Assembly (NCBI GenBank): GCA_049718765.1
Contig: JBNARI010000003.1
Span: 1-64,000, forward strand
Direction: 5' to 3'
From: JBNARI01 sp049718765
GTDB lineage: Bacteria > Bacillota > Sulfobacillia > DUMF01
DNA: 64,000 nucleotides
The position numbers and the translations under genes are program-made. Positions within the stretch are counted from its first letter, which is position 1. Every line of letters begins with the position of its first letter. Shown here one piece after another: positions 52,292-60,953 of the stretch. Below the pieces are notes generated by a model. It was not told where the DNA came from, ran no database searches, and was given only the letters and a program-made list of their open reading frames with translations.

Positions 52292-52856
52292 ATGAGCAAC
52301 ACTCAACCACAGCTTAGGAGAATCGGATGGAAGCAGGGAAAAGAAGAGGAACTGCTGAGGTTCATTTCCGAACAATGTTCAAGGGGGGGTTAGCATTGTA
52401 GAAGCTCTCAAAGCCTTCGCCAAGCAAAACGGCATAAGCTGGACCACTGCTCGTTGGAAGTACTATAGACTACGCCACCAGCAAATTGCGGCGCAGCAGA
52501 ATGACTCAGCGCAAACCGGGTCGCTAACCTTCCACGAGCTGGGCAGGGCTTTGTGCAACCTCTCGACCATCAAGCAAACAAACATAGAGTCCTTTGCCAC
52601 GGGGCTCGCAGCCCTCACAGACATGGCCATTGCAGCCAGCAAACTAGCTCAAAAGCTGGCCAGTGCTGAACAGACACTGAAACAGATCGACGACGAGCTC
52701 ACAGGACTCAGCGAGGCACTGAAAGCATGGAAAGACGCGCCTCCCGGAGAAAAGCTGGCAACCATCGATCGACTCGCTGGAAATGTGGAGGATTGCGTGT
52801 CCCGAGTGTCGTCAATTGTTGGGGTGGCCCAGATGAACTTGAAATCTACCAACTGA
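52292..52856 (+). pseudogene. Frameshifted SANT/Myb-like (RsfA-type) regulator
   Basis: ATG 52292 after GGAGGGA opens a frame (MSNTQPQLRRIGWKQGKEEE) that ends in TAG just after a run of seven G (52383-52389). One base fewer in the run would join it to the frame SIVEALKAFAKQNGISWTTA, which continues open to 52856. The joined protein, about 187 residues, has a SANT/Myb-like helix pair like prespore RsfA proteins and a coiled-coil tail (EQTLKQIDDELTGLSEALK). So it is a real gene with a +1 frameshift, either biological (slippage/phase variation) or a sequencing error. The resemblance to RsfA is weak. It ends 11 bases inside the convergent patatin gene. Confidence 0.7.
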
Positions 52857-53694
52857 GTAACTCGGTCAACTCATCCAACTTTTCCCGGGTAGCTTCTTTG
52901 CCGCGCTCAATGCATTTGGACAGCCCAGATAAGCTCCAAACTTCTAGGTCCTCGAGGGCCGGTCTGATTACAAGGTTTGCACATTCGGCCAGGGACTTGA
53001 GGGTAAGCTCCCTGGCCTGAATGCCAAATGCTCGAGTGAGAATGGAGTAAAGGCTGTTGGGCTCAGCCGGCTTTTCCACGTAGCTGCCTATGTCCACGGC
53101 CACTATGGGCGATACTTCGGCAAGCCATAGGGACCTCACGGGAACCATGTCAAGGATAGCACCATCCACAAGCTGCATCCCGTCGAGCTCCTTGGGCCAA
53201 AATACTCCCGGAATGGCAATGCTGGCCCGCACCGCTGTGCTTATCTTCGCATCGGTAAGCCAAAGCACCCTCTCTCTGTAGCCCGTATCCACAGGGAGAG
53301 GGCTTCCCGCAAACACCACGAGCCTGCCAGAGTTGATGTCAACCGCCTCCACGAACAACGGAATGTAAGCGTCCTTGACCAGCTTGCCAGACGCGAGCGT
53401 GTCCAAGGCTTTCTCTATGAGTCCGCCAGGTATAAAACCCTTGATGGCCAGGCTGCTGAAATCTGGTCCGTGATTCTGAAACAGGAGCTGGCCCAAAGTG
53501 GTTGATACAAGCCTCTCTATCGCAGCTGGCATAAATCCGCACGCGTACAAGCTCGCTACTATGCTTCCCGCACTGGTACCTGAAACGTATGCAGGCTGTA
53601 GCCCAGCTTCCTTGAGCACCTGCAGCACACCCAGGTGGGCAAAGCCGTACAATCCGCCACCACCTAGCGCCAGACCCCAACGTCTCTCGCCCAT
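52846..53694 (-). CDS. Patatin-like phospholipase
   Basis: 282 residues. GGGGLYGFAHLGVL forms the oxyanion loop, GTSAGSIVASLYA contains the nucleophile elbow Gly-Thr-Ser-Ala-Gly, and VDGAILDMVPV supplies the catalytic Asp. RssA/YchK-type, no signal peptide. ATG 53694 has GAAGGGGGTG upstream. Confidence 0.93.
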   Translation of the reverse strand: MGERRWGLALGGGGLYGFAHLGVLQVLKEAGLQPAYVSGTSAGSIVASLYACGFMPAAIERLVSTTLGQLLFQNHGPDFSSLAIKGFIPGGLIEKALDTLASGKLVKDAYIPLFVEAVDINSGRLVVFAGSPLPVDTGYRERVLWLTDAKISTAVRASIAIPGVFWPKELDGMQLVDGAILDMVPVRSLWLAEVSPIVAVDIGSYVEKPAEPNSLYSILTRAFGIQARELTLKSLAECANLVIRPALEDLEVWSLSGLSKCIERGKEATREKLDELTELLSW

Positions 53695-54043
53695 TGATTT
53701 GCACCCCCTTCATACTACGCCGGGACCAGTCATATTCGTGTAACGCTGGGCCGCATAAACCTAAAACACCTATTTGCTGAATAAGATGTAGGGAAGGGGC
53801 GCAAGGAGGTATGGAAGGCATTGTTCAGTCTACCCACCAAAGGCCTGTCTATGTCAGTTAATAAGCTGGGCTTTCGCCTCAAAAGTCAGGCAATGCACGT
53901 TAGACCTGCTTGGCAACACACAGTCCTGCCTCCGGGGCGTCCCCAGGTAACCCCGAATCCCGGGCCCATCAAGTGGCGTCCGTTTCCCCAAACCACCACG
54001 TTGAATCAGAACGGCAAGTCAGGAACGGAGAGGTGATGGAACC
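53695..54043. other. Gene-poor stretch upstream of ybaB-like gene
   Basis: 350 bases. A strong ribosome site AAGGAGGT (53803-53810) precedes a 71-codon TTG frame at 53821, but its product shows no recognisable composition or domain, so I do not call it. No hairpin, tRNA or repeat seen. Confidence 0.4.
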
Positions 54044-54343
54044 GTGGATTTTCCTTTCATCCCAGCAATGGAAACCCTCAAGAAAGAGCTGGAAAACTGC
54101 AGATTTACCGGGCAATGCCCTGGCGGTCTGGTGAGAATCACAGTGGGTCCAGACCAATTCGTCGTCGCTGCCGAGGTAGACCCAACACTTCTGGACCCCT
54201 GCAAAAAGGAGCTCGTAGCCAAATGCATTGTTGAGGCCGTGAACGACGCGTGGAACAGCTGTAGATCTGGCCTGCTAGACAAAGTGGCTCAGCTATTTGG
54301 CGGCCCGCCGTTCAGGCAGTCAGAAGGTGGCCACCGTGAGTAA
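54044..54343 (+). CDS. YbaB/EbfC-family nucleoid protein, divergent
   Basis: 99 residues. The YbaB hallmark is present as CPGGLVRITVGPDQFVVAAEVDPTLLDP, then KELVAKCIVEAVNDAWN (here shown in two parts because of the length: GGLVRITVGPDQF, VDPTLLDP and IVEAVNDAW). The N-terminal helix is short and it has two extra cysteines. YbaB binds DNA in the nucleoid; normally it stands beside dnaX/recR, here it does not. GTG 54044 follows GGAGAGGTG. The next gene overlaps its stop by 8 bases (GTGAGTAA). Confidence 0.75.
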   Translation: MDFPFIPAMETLKKELENCRFTGQCPGGLVRITVGPDQFVVAAEVDPTLLDPCKKELVAKCIVEAVNDAWNSCRSGLLDKVAQLFGGPPFRQSEGGHRE

Positions 54344-54686
54344 CGACTCCGTCAACGTCATCGAAACAGTCGTGGCAAGCCTAACGAATTCCGGTCCTAA
54401 CAGCCGGGACCTCATCGCGGGTCTCGCATTGCTGGCCGTCTTGAGCAGCCTAAGTCTGCTTCACGAGCCCGCAGATCAGAGTTCTGGCCACGTAGACCAG
54501 CCACAGTCGGCTGCGGTTCAATCCGCAATTTCGGCTGTGTCGAAGTTATTGGGAAAGGCTAAAGCCCCACCAGATTCAGCGATGCTGTCTACCGTGCTTC
54601 CCATGCTGGGTCAAATGTTGGCACAGAGGAGCCAGCAGCCCCAAGACCAAAGCGACCAGCCCAAGCAACGCCAGGAACAGGCATAG
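54336..54686 (+). CDS. Hypothetical protein coupled to the YbaB-like gene
   Basis: 116 residues. GTG 54336 (GTGAGTAA) overlaps the upstream stop. A hydrophobic helix (DLIAGLALLAVLSSLSLL) is followed by a Gln/Asp-rich low-complexity tail. Unrecognised. The overlap implies translational coupling with the YbaB-like protein, so they may act together. Confidence 0.6.
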   Translation: MSNDSVNVIETVVASLTNSGPNSRDLIAGLALLAVLSSLSLLHEPADQSSGHVDQPQSAAVQSAISAVSKLLGKAKAPPDSAMLSTVLPMLGQMLAQRSQQPQDQSDQPKQRQEQA

Positions 54687-55859
54687 GAGTCAGTTCTTCA
54701 CACAAGGACATCCGCGACTACCCTCACGGCCGTCTGGCTGGCCCGTCATTACCCTTCTGGCTCAGACCCATACATAATGCTGGCTTTCGGCTGACGGGCC
54801 AACTCCCTGCACGTTTCCGCTACACGCGCTGTTGATACTTGGGTGCACACCGGAAAGAGCAGTCACACATCCTAACCCTAACCGCGGACCTTTTGCCCAC
54901 GAAGTGCTCTGTGGCAACACCGCCTACTCCGCGCAAGAGTATCCTAGCCAGCTATCCCACCGTATTGCCTCCAATCCGCTCCCAGTGGCTGTGGCAGGCA
55001 GTCGTGACTGATATCAGACACAGTGGTTTCCTCCGGGCCGACACCTGTCACCGTAGGCTCTCCTGGGTTGGAGCCTACCCGAGGACGGTTATATTCACTC
55101 GCGCGCTGGCATCGGTTGGACCTGTTCTCCCTGCAGACTACATGCATGCTAATCGCCGGTCTGAGTCAGGGCCTGAGAAAGCCTACCCAAACTGCGTGCC
55201 GAAACATGATTCCACACTAAGAGGAAAAGATCCTGGTGGCTGTTCCAGATGCGGGCAGGAAGCCCGCGCATTGCTGGGATGAAATCGAGAACAAAGTTAA
55301 AGCAACAGCCAACCGGCGGATGTCAGAATGCACCCGTCGATGCATCCAGAGTCTGAACAAACCCTAAAATTACAGGAGGCTTGACGGAGCCCCTGCAGGT
55401 TTGTAGTCCTGAACGGCAACCGCCGCGGCAGGGGTCGCCGAAAACTGCCCTACCTGGCCAGGCGCTACTGCCGCTCTGGCAAGTGGCGGCGCTTGCATGC
55501 CAGGATACAGAGATGCCCTCAACTTGCAAAATGTCGGAAGCCTTCATAACACCTGGCTGTGCGACACACCGTTGCGCAACGCTGAACTCAGCAGCCATCG
55601 TTCTCTGTGGTCACGTGTGTATCTTTCCGCTCCGACCACTTCCAGCTGCGCACAGCCTGCCTGCCCGCAGCCTACCATGTGGCTGCTTTTTCCCTTGATC
55701 GTCAGTCCAGCCTGCTAACACCATAGTCTGCGCCCGAGCAAAGTTGGGCCTTGCAAGTTGATAGCAGTCTATCCGCTTGAGCACCTCGTCCGCGTGATTG
55801 AAACGGGGTACCATAGAGACGACGAATGCACGAAGCATAGTCCACGACTTGTTTTCACC
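54687..55859. other. Gene-poor stretch, probably decayed DNA
   Basis: About 1.2 kb. ORFs of up to 147 codons on both strands have no recognisable residue pattern and no ribosome sites. A 10-base inverted repeat, TGGCCCGTCA (54739-54748) and TGACGGGCCA (54792-54801), lies just after the hypothetical gene and may be an ordinary terminator or an RNA structure. No tRNA, repeat or CRISPR array is seen. Confidence 0.5.
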
Positions 55860-56246
55860 CTACAGCAGATCGGAAATGCTTTCGCAGCTCGGCCTAATCC
55901 AGTACACAAAGCCGCGACCTTGTTTCTCCGCCGTAGCAAGCCCCAAGACGCACAACACCACAAGGATGTTTTGGACCTCGAACCGCTTCTTATAGCCGTA
56001 GCAGTAAAGCCTCAGACCAGGTATATCGCCTTGCTGTATCTTGTCTAGCACGTTGTCAACTGTGACCGCCCTTCCCCCAAGGCCTCTCTGGAGGAGGCGA
56101 ACATTACCCTTGAGTACATGGTGCTCAAATACCTGCGACTTGCTGTGCTGCCTGACTATGTAGATGTCTGGAGCTTCCGCCGACACATAAACCTCGTATT
56201 CGTTGCGCAGAGTGAAGCTGCCCAGGCGTTTTCCAAGAGCGCCCAT
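55860..56246 (-). CDS. Hypothetical protein, uncertain
   Basis: 128 residues, possibly real. ATG 56246 is preceded by AGGAAGGG with near-normal spacing. The sequence MGALGKRLGSFTLRNEY, then SEAPDIYIVRQ-like (SAEAPDIYIVRQ), VDNVLDKIQQGD and LVVLCVLGLATAEK looks protein-like and has a hydrophobic segment. An upstream basic ORF (56125-56553) overlaps in another frame. The area is otherwise decayed, so this may be a fragment. Confidence 0.4.
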   Translation of the reverse strand: MGALGKRLGSFTLRNEYEVYVSAEAPDIYIVRQHSKSQVFEHHVLKGNVRLLQRGLGGRAVTVDNVLDKIQQGDIPGLRLYCYGYKKRFEVQNILVVLCVLGLATAEKQGRGFVYWIRPSCESISDLL

Positions 56247-56663
56247 CCCGTACCCTTCCTTCCGCCCCGGTAAGCCGTGCAAACTTACCGTTTCCCGCAA
56301 AGGGTCCAGTCTGACTCTGTACGTTGGCCAAGGTCAAAAGTGCTAAGCGCAACTGTCTGGCCTCAGCAGGCGACAAACGTCTACCCCCTACTCTCCGTGC
56401 TGGTTTACTGGCCCACTTGTCAGTCTGCCGCGACTTCCTTTTCCCGATCCTGCTGAAGTTTTCGACTTCTGCCAAGGCATTCAGCTGTTTTCCGCTTGAG
56501 GGTTTTCGGCGCGCCACGTAATCCCGCCGGTATTTGCGCTGTACGCCCTTCAATTCTCAACGGAATTGAGCGTTAGCAACCACTTCCGAAATACGCTCCT
56601 ACTGGTAGGCTTGTATGTCCTCCGTTCCTTTTTGCTGAGTACGACTTCCCTTACAGTCCCTTT

Positions 56664-57300
56664 CTACAATTCTATCAAGGTGTTGGTGCATTGTAGCAGC
56701 CTCGTGGCCGGCCTAGCCTTCTTCATGCTCCCGAGTATCAACCTGGGACGTCTCGATACCGCCCTGCTCACGTCCAAATTCGCGTAGCCAAGTATCTTCT
56801 CCCAGCTGAGCAGGTCACCGCCGGCTTTCAGGAACTCCACAGCAAAGCTCTGCCCCAGGCCGCGAGGCGTCATTCTTACGGCTGCCTTCTCGCAGGACTG
56901 TCTTACTCGGACCGAGAGGCAGTCCTTTCCGCTTGCAGACAGGGAACCTTCTCGAGAGATCTCGCCAAGCCTGGCGGCTGAACGGCAAGATTATAGGCGT
57001 TCTGCATATTCGGGTCTTTGTTAGTGCGGCCATGTTCTACGTGAAAAAACCTCTCAGCTTCCTGAACCTGGCATCCCTACTCGCACAGGGCAGCAGGTCA
57101 GTCAGGCACTCGACTGCAGCCTTCTGCAGGGTGTGGTAATCCCTGGTACTCCAGCCACAATGTGGGAACCTGTTCAGATGGTACGTGTAGTCTTCCAGCG
57201 TCCGTTCCGCCGCCCCTCCGGCAGCCGTGGAAAGCAGGAACTCCTCCAGCACGGCATGTAGGCCCAACAACCCTGTGACCAAAGCGGCCACTCTACCCAT
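56664..57300 (-). pseudogene. Decayed tyrosine recombinase/integrase
   Basis: Minus-strand pieces in order: a SAM-like core-binding domain at 57037-57300 (LHAVLEEFLLSTAAGG, ERTLEDYTYHLNRFP), a broken middle, and a C-terminal catalytic piece near 56664-56873 (TPRGLGQSFAVEFLKAGGDL, KILGYANLDVSR). In active enzymes the second region reads TPHGLRHSFA with catalytic His and Arg; here both positions are altered to Arg/Gly/Gln. Several frame changes separate the pieces. It starts directly below the tRNA operon terminator. Xer- or phage-type; decayed beyond function. Confidence 0.7.
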
Positions 57301-57344
57301 AAAAACAGCCCCCTTTCAGCGTTACCGCCCTCGCTTCGGGGGCT
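57301..57344 (-). terminator. Terminator of the tRNA operon
   Basis: AGCCCCC (57307-57313) pairs with GGGGGCT (57338-57344) with an internal loop. On the minus strand it is followed by GTTTTT. It lies 41 bases below the end of tRNA-Val. Confidence 0.75.
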
Positions 57345-57385
57345 TTGCCGCCCAAAATACCTGCTAAACGGCACTTGGAAACACA

Positions 57386-57460
57386 TGGTGGGCGGTATAG
57401 GATTCGAACCTATGGCCTCACGGATGTGAACCGTGCGCTCCACCGCTGAGCTAACCGCCC
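57386..57460 (-). tRNA. tRNA-Val (CAC)
   Basis: Reverse complement starts GGGCGGTTAGCTCAG and ends ACCGCCC-A-CCA. Anticodon loop TTCACAT gives anticodon CAC (Val). Acceptor, T-arm (TTCGAAT) and encoded CCA are all present. Confidence 0.95.
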
Positions 57461-57469
57461 ACTTTGCTT

Positions 57470-57544
57470 TGGTGGCCCCAAGGGGAATCGAACCCCTGTT
57501 ACCGCCTTGAAAGAGCGGTGTCTTAGCCGCTTGACCATGGGGCC
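57470..57544 (-). tRNA. tRNA-Glu (TTC)
   Basis: Acceptor GGCCCCA pairs with TGGGGCC; T-loop TTCGATT; anticodon loop CTTTCAA gives TTC (Glu). CCA is encoded. Confidence 0.95.
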
Positions 57545-57604
57545 CCTTATGCAATTCTCATTGCCTACTGTATTATATCTGACGCTGAGCTGCCTTTCAA
57601 CGAA

Positions 57605-57680
57605 TGGTGCGCCCGGGAGGTCTCGAACCTCCAACCTGCCGGTTATGAGCCGGATGCTCTGCCAATTGAGCTACGGGCGC
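57605..57680 (-). tRNA. tRNA-Met (CAT)
   Basis: Acceptor GCGCCCG pairs with CGGGCGC; anticodon loop CTCATAA gives CAT. G1-C72 makes it unlike fMet. Elongator Met or lysidine-modified Ile(CAT) cannot be separated with certainty; CCA encoded. Confidence 0.85.
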
Positions 57681-57709
57681 GGGGAAACAGCTCCTAACTC
57701 ATTAATATT

Positions 57710-57784
57710 TGGCTCCTCGAGCAGGATTCGAACCTGCAACCCTCCGGTTAACAGCCGGATGCTCTACCGTTGAGCTATCGAGGA
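57710..57784 (-). tRNA. tRNA-Asn (GTT)
   Basis: Acceptor TCCTCGA pairs with TCGAGGA, discriminator G, CCA encoded; anticodon loop CTGTTAA gives GTT (Asn). First gene of the Asn-Met-Glu-Val operon. Confidence 0.95.
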
Positions 57785-57805
57785 GCGCTCCAACTGACGC
57801 CATAA

Positions 57806-57834
57806 ATTATAAGGAATCGAACAGGCAAAGTCAA
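57806..57834 (-). promoter_or_regulatory. Promoter of the tRNA operon
   Basis: On the minus strand TTGACT (57829-57834), 17 bases, TATAAT (57806-57811), directly upstream of tRNA-Asn. Confidence 0.85.
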
Positions 57835-57965
57835 CACACGCACCTGCGAAGCTCGGCAGTTCGCCAGAACCAGCCATTGGTTGCCAATGCCGCGAAACCT
57901 AGAGCTTTTGCGGACCTAGCTGTTATTTGTTACCATACAAGTTGCGTCCTGTAACCCGTTGAGCC

Positions 57966-58620
57966 TCACCTGGTCTCTTGTTTCCTCACCTCGTCAGCCA
58001 ATAGTTCTATCAGCTGGTACTTCCTGCCCTGCTGCACCTTCTCGAAGACAACGCCGTTAACACATACCGTTCCTGCAACTGCGCTTCCACACAACCCTGC
58101 CCTCGAGCTCTCCAACGGAACTCCATGGCTCCTCTACGAACCTGACTGTGAGGCTGCATCCCACTTGGGCTTCTCCTCAGAGACGAGCCTCATCCCGCCC
58201 CAGCTTAGGACTTCTGCCAGCTCTTTGGTGCCCATCCCTGCTTCACCAGTCGTTGTCCTGTAAACCACCGGTAGCTGTACCTGTACACGCACACACTTCC
58301 TGCGCTGTGTGACTCTGACGTCCCTCACCATGGTTACCTTGAACAGCCCTGCCCCATCCTGTTTCTTCAGCCTCGCATCGAAGGTGTGTATTCCCGTATG
58401 CAGCAGCACTGCCACGGAGGCAGTCACAGTCACAGCACTACTGGCCAACAGGCTGACCCAAAACGGCGCTTTCACGAGCAAACTCGACAAAGAACTGCTC
58501 ATCTCGGACGATCCATCGCCCGGATAGGCACAAGTCCCCAACCCGCACCTCGGTTCTGGCACCGCAACCCTGCCTCAAATGGAGCATGGCAAGGTGCCTT
58601 CCGGTAACCCACCTGTCTCC
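57966..58620 (-). pseudogene. Decayed PilZ/YcgR-like cyclic-di-GMP protein
   Basis: Pieces in several minus-strand frames: an N-terminal YcgR-type stretch (FFVEFARESAVLGQPVGQ, HTGIHTFDARLKKQDG), a PilZ linker (RVTQRRKCVRVQVQLPV, close to the RRxxxR motif), SWGGMRLVSEE in place of the usual D/NxSxxG region, and the terminal part VNGVVFEKVQQGRKYQLIEL (from another frame) to a stop at 57966. Joined, they match a c-di-GMP-binding PilZ protein. Frameshifts near 58130 and 58470 make it a pseudogene. Confidence 0.65.
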
Positions 58621-58719
58621 ATCCATAGCCTGTTCACACCTTTGCGCACGGCAACAGTCCAATGTAGTGCTCACTCTCAGTAGGTGCTACCGATGCAACC
58701 GCGCTCCCTGGCTCCTGTC

Positions 58720-59078
58720 AATACCAGTCTATCTAAATGTTCGCTCTTGGAAACCACATCCTGTTACCCAGCCACTCTTTCCCTCGCGATCTCGCTCTTC
58801 CCCGCAGCGCAAACTACCCAGACCATGTGGTACTGGCAAACCTCGGCACACAGACCACATTGGTCGCCAGTTCACGCCGAACCTTGGGCCACCGTTACCG
58901 TGGCACGCTCCTTGCACAGCCATACGGGTTTGAGAAGTAGGTGATCATTGGGTTCTTCCACGTCGCAGTCCACCAGCTCTACGGGGTCTCCGCGCGTCCC
59001 AAGAGACAAGGCCACGTTCACAGCTATCGTTGTCTTTCCTGTGCCGCCTTTGCCACTAGCAACGTAAACCTCATTCCA
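58720..59078 (-). pseudogene. Decayed MinD-type Fe-S ATPase
   Basis: The first 50 residues are perfectly recognisable: NEVYVASGKGGTGKTTIAVN (deviant Walker A), then VELVDCDVEEPNDHLLLKP, the start of P-loop ATPases that carry a ferredoxin insert. The frame then breaks, and a 4Fe-4S-like piece QCGLCAEVCQYH appears in a different frame downstream. No start codon stands in frame before the P-loop. Such ATPases normally lie beside NifX/DiNase-family genes, as the remnants here do. Confidence 0.75.
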
Positions 59079-59179
59079 CCAGCCCCCTTGGCGGCCCCTC
59101 CACTTGCCGCCTGGCCAAACCCAAAAAAAAGTGGGGCGGCAATCGCTGCCTGACCCGAATGACAACCGCAAACCTCGGT

Positions 59180-59494
59180 TTATTCGCCCTTGTCGTTATC
59201 CTTCTTGGTCTGTGACTCGAGTTGCGCCAACCTGTTCTGCACCTGCTCGAGTTCACCCTTTAGCAGCTCCGCCTGGCGCTTGAGGAAATCCGCTTCACGG
59301 GTTCCAGCGACCCACGGCCACCAAGGCGCTGGAGTTGCCCCAGGGAGCTGAACCCCCAGGTACGCCCACCACCTCCTGGGCAACCATGGGTACAGCCGGC
59401 AATAGCCTCCCCAGGTTCCCCACCATCCCCACGGGGCTGGCCCAGGACCTCCTTTCCAGAAACCTGGGCCGTATATGTCCCTTCCCCTGACCAT
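59180..59494 (-). CDS. DUF5320-like protein
   Basis: 104 residues. Gly/Pro/Trp-rich N-terminus (MVRGRDIYGPGFWKGG, WGYWGTW-like stretches) and a coiled-coil tail (FLKRQAELLKGELEQVQNRL), the layout of DUF5320 proteins beside MinD/DiNase clusters. ATG 59494 follows GGAGGTGAATTCT. It is the only intact-looking gene in this set. Confidence 0.65.
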   Translation of the reverse strand: MVRGRDIYGPGFWKGGPGPAPWGWWGTWGGYCRLYPWLPRRWWAYLGVQLPGATPAPWWPWVAGTREADFLKRQAELLKGELEQVQNRLAQLESQTKKDNDKGE

Positions 59495-59560
59495 AGAATT
59501 CACCTCCCACAAGACTTCTTTGAAGTTTGCTGGCCACAACTTCTGTGTACCTTGTCACCC

Positions 59561-59916
59561 TCAATGACCTGTGCAATTGCCCCAATCATGGTGTTCACAC
59601 ATGTTTTCGTAAGACTGCAGTTCCCCGACTATGAACCGCCTCAGGATTTCATCGACACTCCTGCTCACCCGGTGATCGTTTCAATGCGCTTGTCCTCGAA
59701 CAGCTGCTTTGCCCTAACTCCCATGCCACCTGAAATTATGCAGCTCACTCCAAGCCTTTCCAGATATGCCGGCAAGAACCCAGGCTCATGTCCCGGGTTG
59801 GGTATAATAGTGCGGCTTCTCACTTTTCCCCCTTCGATGTCTACGACCATATATTCAGTACACCTTCCGAAATGCTCCGCCACGTTCATTCCATCGGTGG
59901 CTATGGCTACCTTTCT
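59561..59916 (-). pseudogene. Frameshifted NifX/DiNase-family protein (first copy)
   Basis: The part RKVAIATDGMNVAEHFGRC, IIPNPGHEPGFLPAYLERL and CIISGGMGVRAKQLFED is a dinitrogenase iron-molybdenum cofactor-binding type domain. It stops early at IETITG. Adding one G to the local GGG would continue it as VSRSVDEILRRFIVGEL and on to CEHHDWGNC, as the family expects. The start codon also is missing. So it carries at least a one-base deletion. Stop of the restored frame at 59561. Confidence 0.7.
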
Positions 59917-59970
59917 GTCCGCCCTAGAGCTGCCAGGGATTAACCCTCCTTCTGCTACCGCGGATGACGA

Positions 59971-60356
59971 TCATAATGGCGAACGCTGGCCGTAGCGCAG
60001 ACCCGCGCGGTGCGACCCTGCAGACGACCGGACCAGTTCAAGCTGTCTCCTTTTGAGCGCCTCAACTACTTCACTGACAGTGCCGCCTGGACTTTGGTAC
60101 ACTTTGATCCCTGCCATGTCCAGCACCTGCATGGCGTTTGTTCCAACATTATGGGCCACTACTGCTGAGACCCTTCTTGAACCAAGGCCCTCACAGCCGC
60201 CATCGCAGCACCGCCAGTGGACGCTGCACCCGGATTTGGTATGTGGTGGTGAGCGCCTGTTTGGTCATCGACTATAACGAAGTACGGACACCTGCTGAAA
60301 GTCGGGTTAACTTGATCTGACAACCCTGTCCCACTTGTGGGTACTGCAAACTTCAA
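59971..60356 (-). pseudogene. Frameshifted NifX/DiNase-family protein (second copy)
   Basis: TTG 60356 with AAGGGGGG upstream starts MKFAVPTSGTGLSDQV, SRCPYFVIVDDQTGA and GGAAMAAVRALVQEG, a DiNase domain. It stops at 60159, where a one-base shift gives VAHNVGTNAMQVLDMAGIKV and GGTVSEVVEALKRRQ, the normal second half. One extra G (GGGG for GGG near 60170) restores the frame. Probably Fe-S/metal-cofactor binding when intact. Confidence 0.75.
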
Positions 60357-60539
60357 TGGAGTCCCCCCTTAGGCCAATTACCGTTCTGGATCTGCATTAT
60401 GATGCGGTTCCACTTAAACTATACCCACATGCCCTACTCACGTCAAGGGGTTGCCAACACACTCGGCGTTACTTGACATTTGGAACCAACTATTGATAGA
60501 GTGTCAGTAGTGACCAAAAGACAATGAGGAGGGTTTCAC

Positions 60540-60953
60540 ATGTGCATGCACGGTCACCCACACTCCTTACCACATGGCGCTGGCAGTTGCGCATGCCACG
60601 AGCCAATGGGCTTCCGGTCGGGCTTGTTGCTACCCACCATCCTACTTCTCCTGAAAAGGCACCCAGCCCACGGTTATGAGCTCTTGGATGAACTTGAGGA
60701 CTTTGACTTGGTGGGTCCCATGCCTGACCCTGCGGTTGTGTACAGACACCTGCGCAAGCTCGAAGCAGAGGGGATGGTGGCTTCGAGACTGGAACAGGGC
60801 AGCGGTGGCCCCGCTCGCAAGGTGTATTCAATCACTTCAGAGGGCGAAGGGTATCTTCGTGCTTGGGTAGCCACCCTCAAGTCCAGGAAATCCGCCTTGG
60901 AGAGGTTCTTGAGCGCTTATCGGGAAATCACTGGCGAGGTGACGGAAGAGTGA
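60540..60953 (+). CDS. PadR-family regulator with Cys/His-rich N-terminus
   Basis: 137 residues. The core is PadR: LLPTILLLLKRHPAHGYELL, PAVVYRHLRKLEAEGMV and ARKVYSITSEGEGYL. Before it lies a metal-binding-like stretch, MCMHGHPHSLPHGAGSCACH, with three Cys and six or seven His/Cys ligands, not part of normal PadR. ATG 60540 follows GAGGAGGG. A TTGACA (60473-60478) with TAGAGT (60497-60502), 18 bases apart, is upstream. The permease gene starts in its stop (GTGA). Metal sensing is inference. Confidence 0.9.
   Translation: MCMHGHPHSLPHGAGSCACHEPMGFRSGLLLPTILLLLKRHPAHGYELLDELEDFDLVGPMPDPAVVYRHLRKLEAEGMVASRLEQGSGGPARKVYSITSEGEGYLRAWVATLKSRKSALERFLSAYREITGEVTEE

Noticed and set aside
53821..54036. 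71-codon TTG ORF behind a strong AAGGAGGT
   Set aside because: Start spacing is long and the product is Pro/Gln-rich without any pattern; not called.
54839..55282. 147-codon ORF on the plus strand in the gene-poor zone
   Set aside because: No ribosome site, residue composition like random reading, and no recognisable motif.
56125..56553. 142-codon basic ORF on the minus strand
   Set aside because: Overlaps the better ORF at 55860-56246, lacks a ribosome site and has low-complexity basic composition; it may be a frame remnant but cannot be supported.
57386..57460. Second att repeat of tRNA-Val in the window
   Set aside because: Looked for the 3' end of tRNA-Val (ATAGGATTCGAACC and neighbours) on both strands below 57.3 kb; no copy was noticed.
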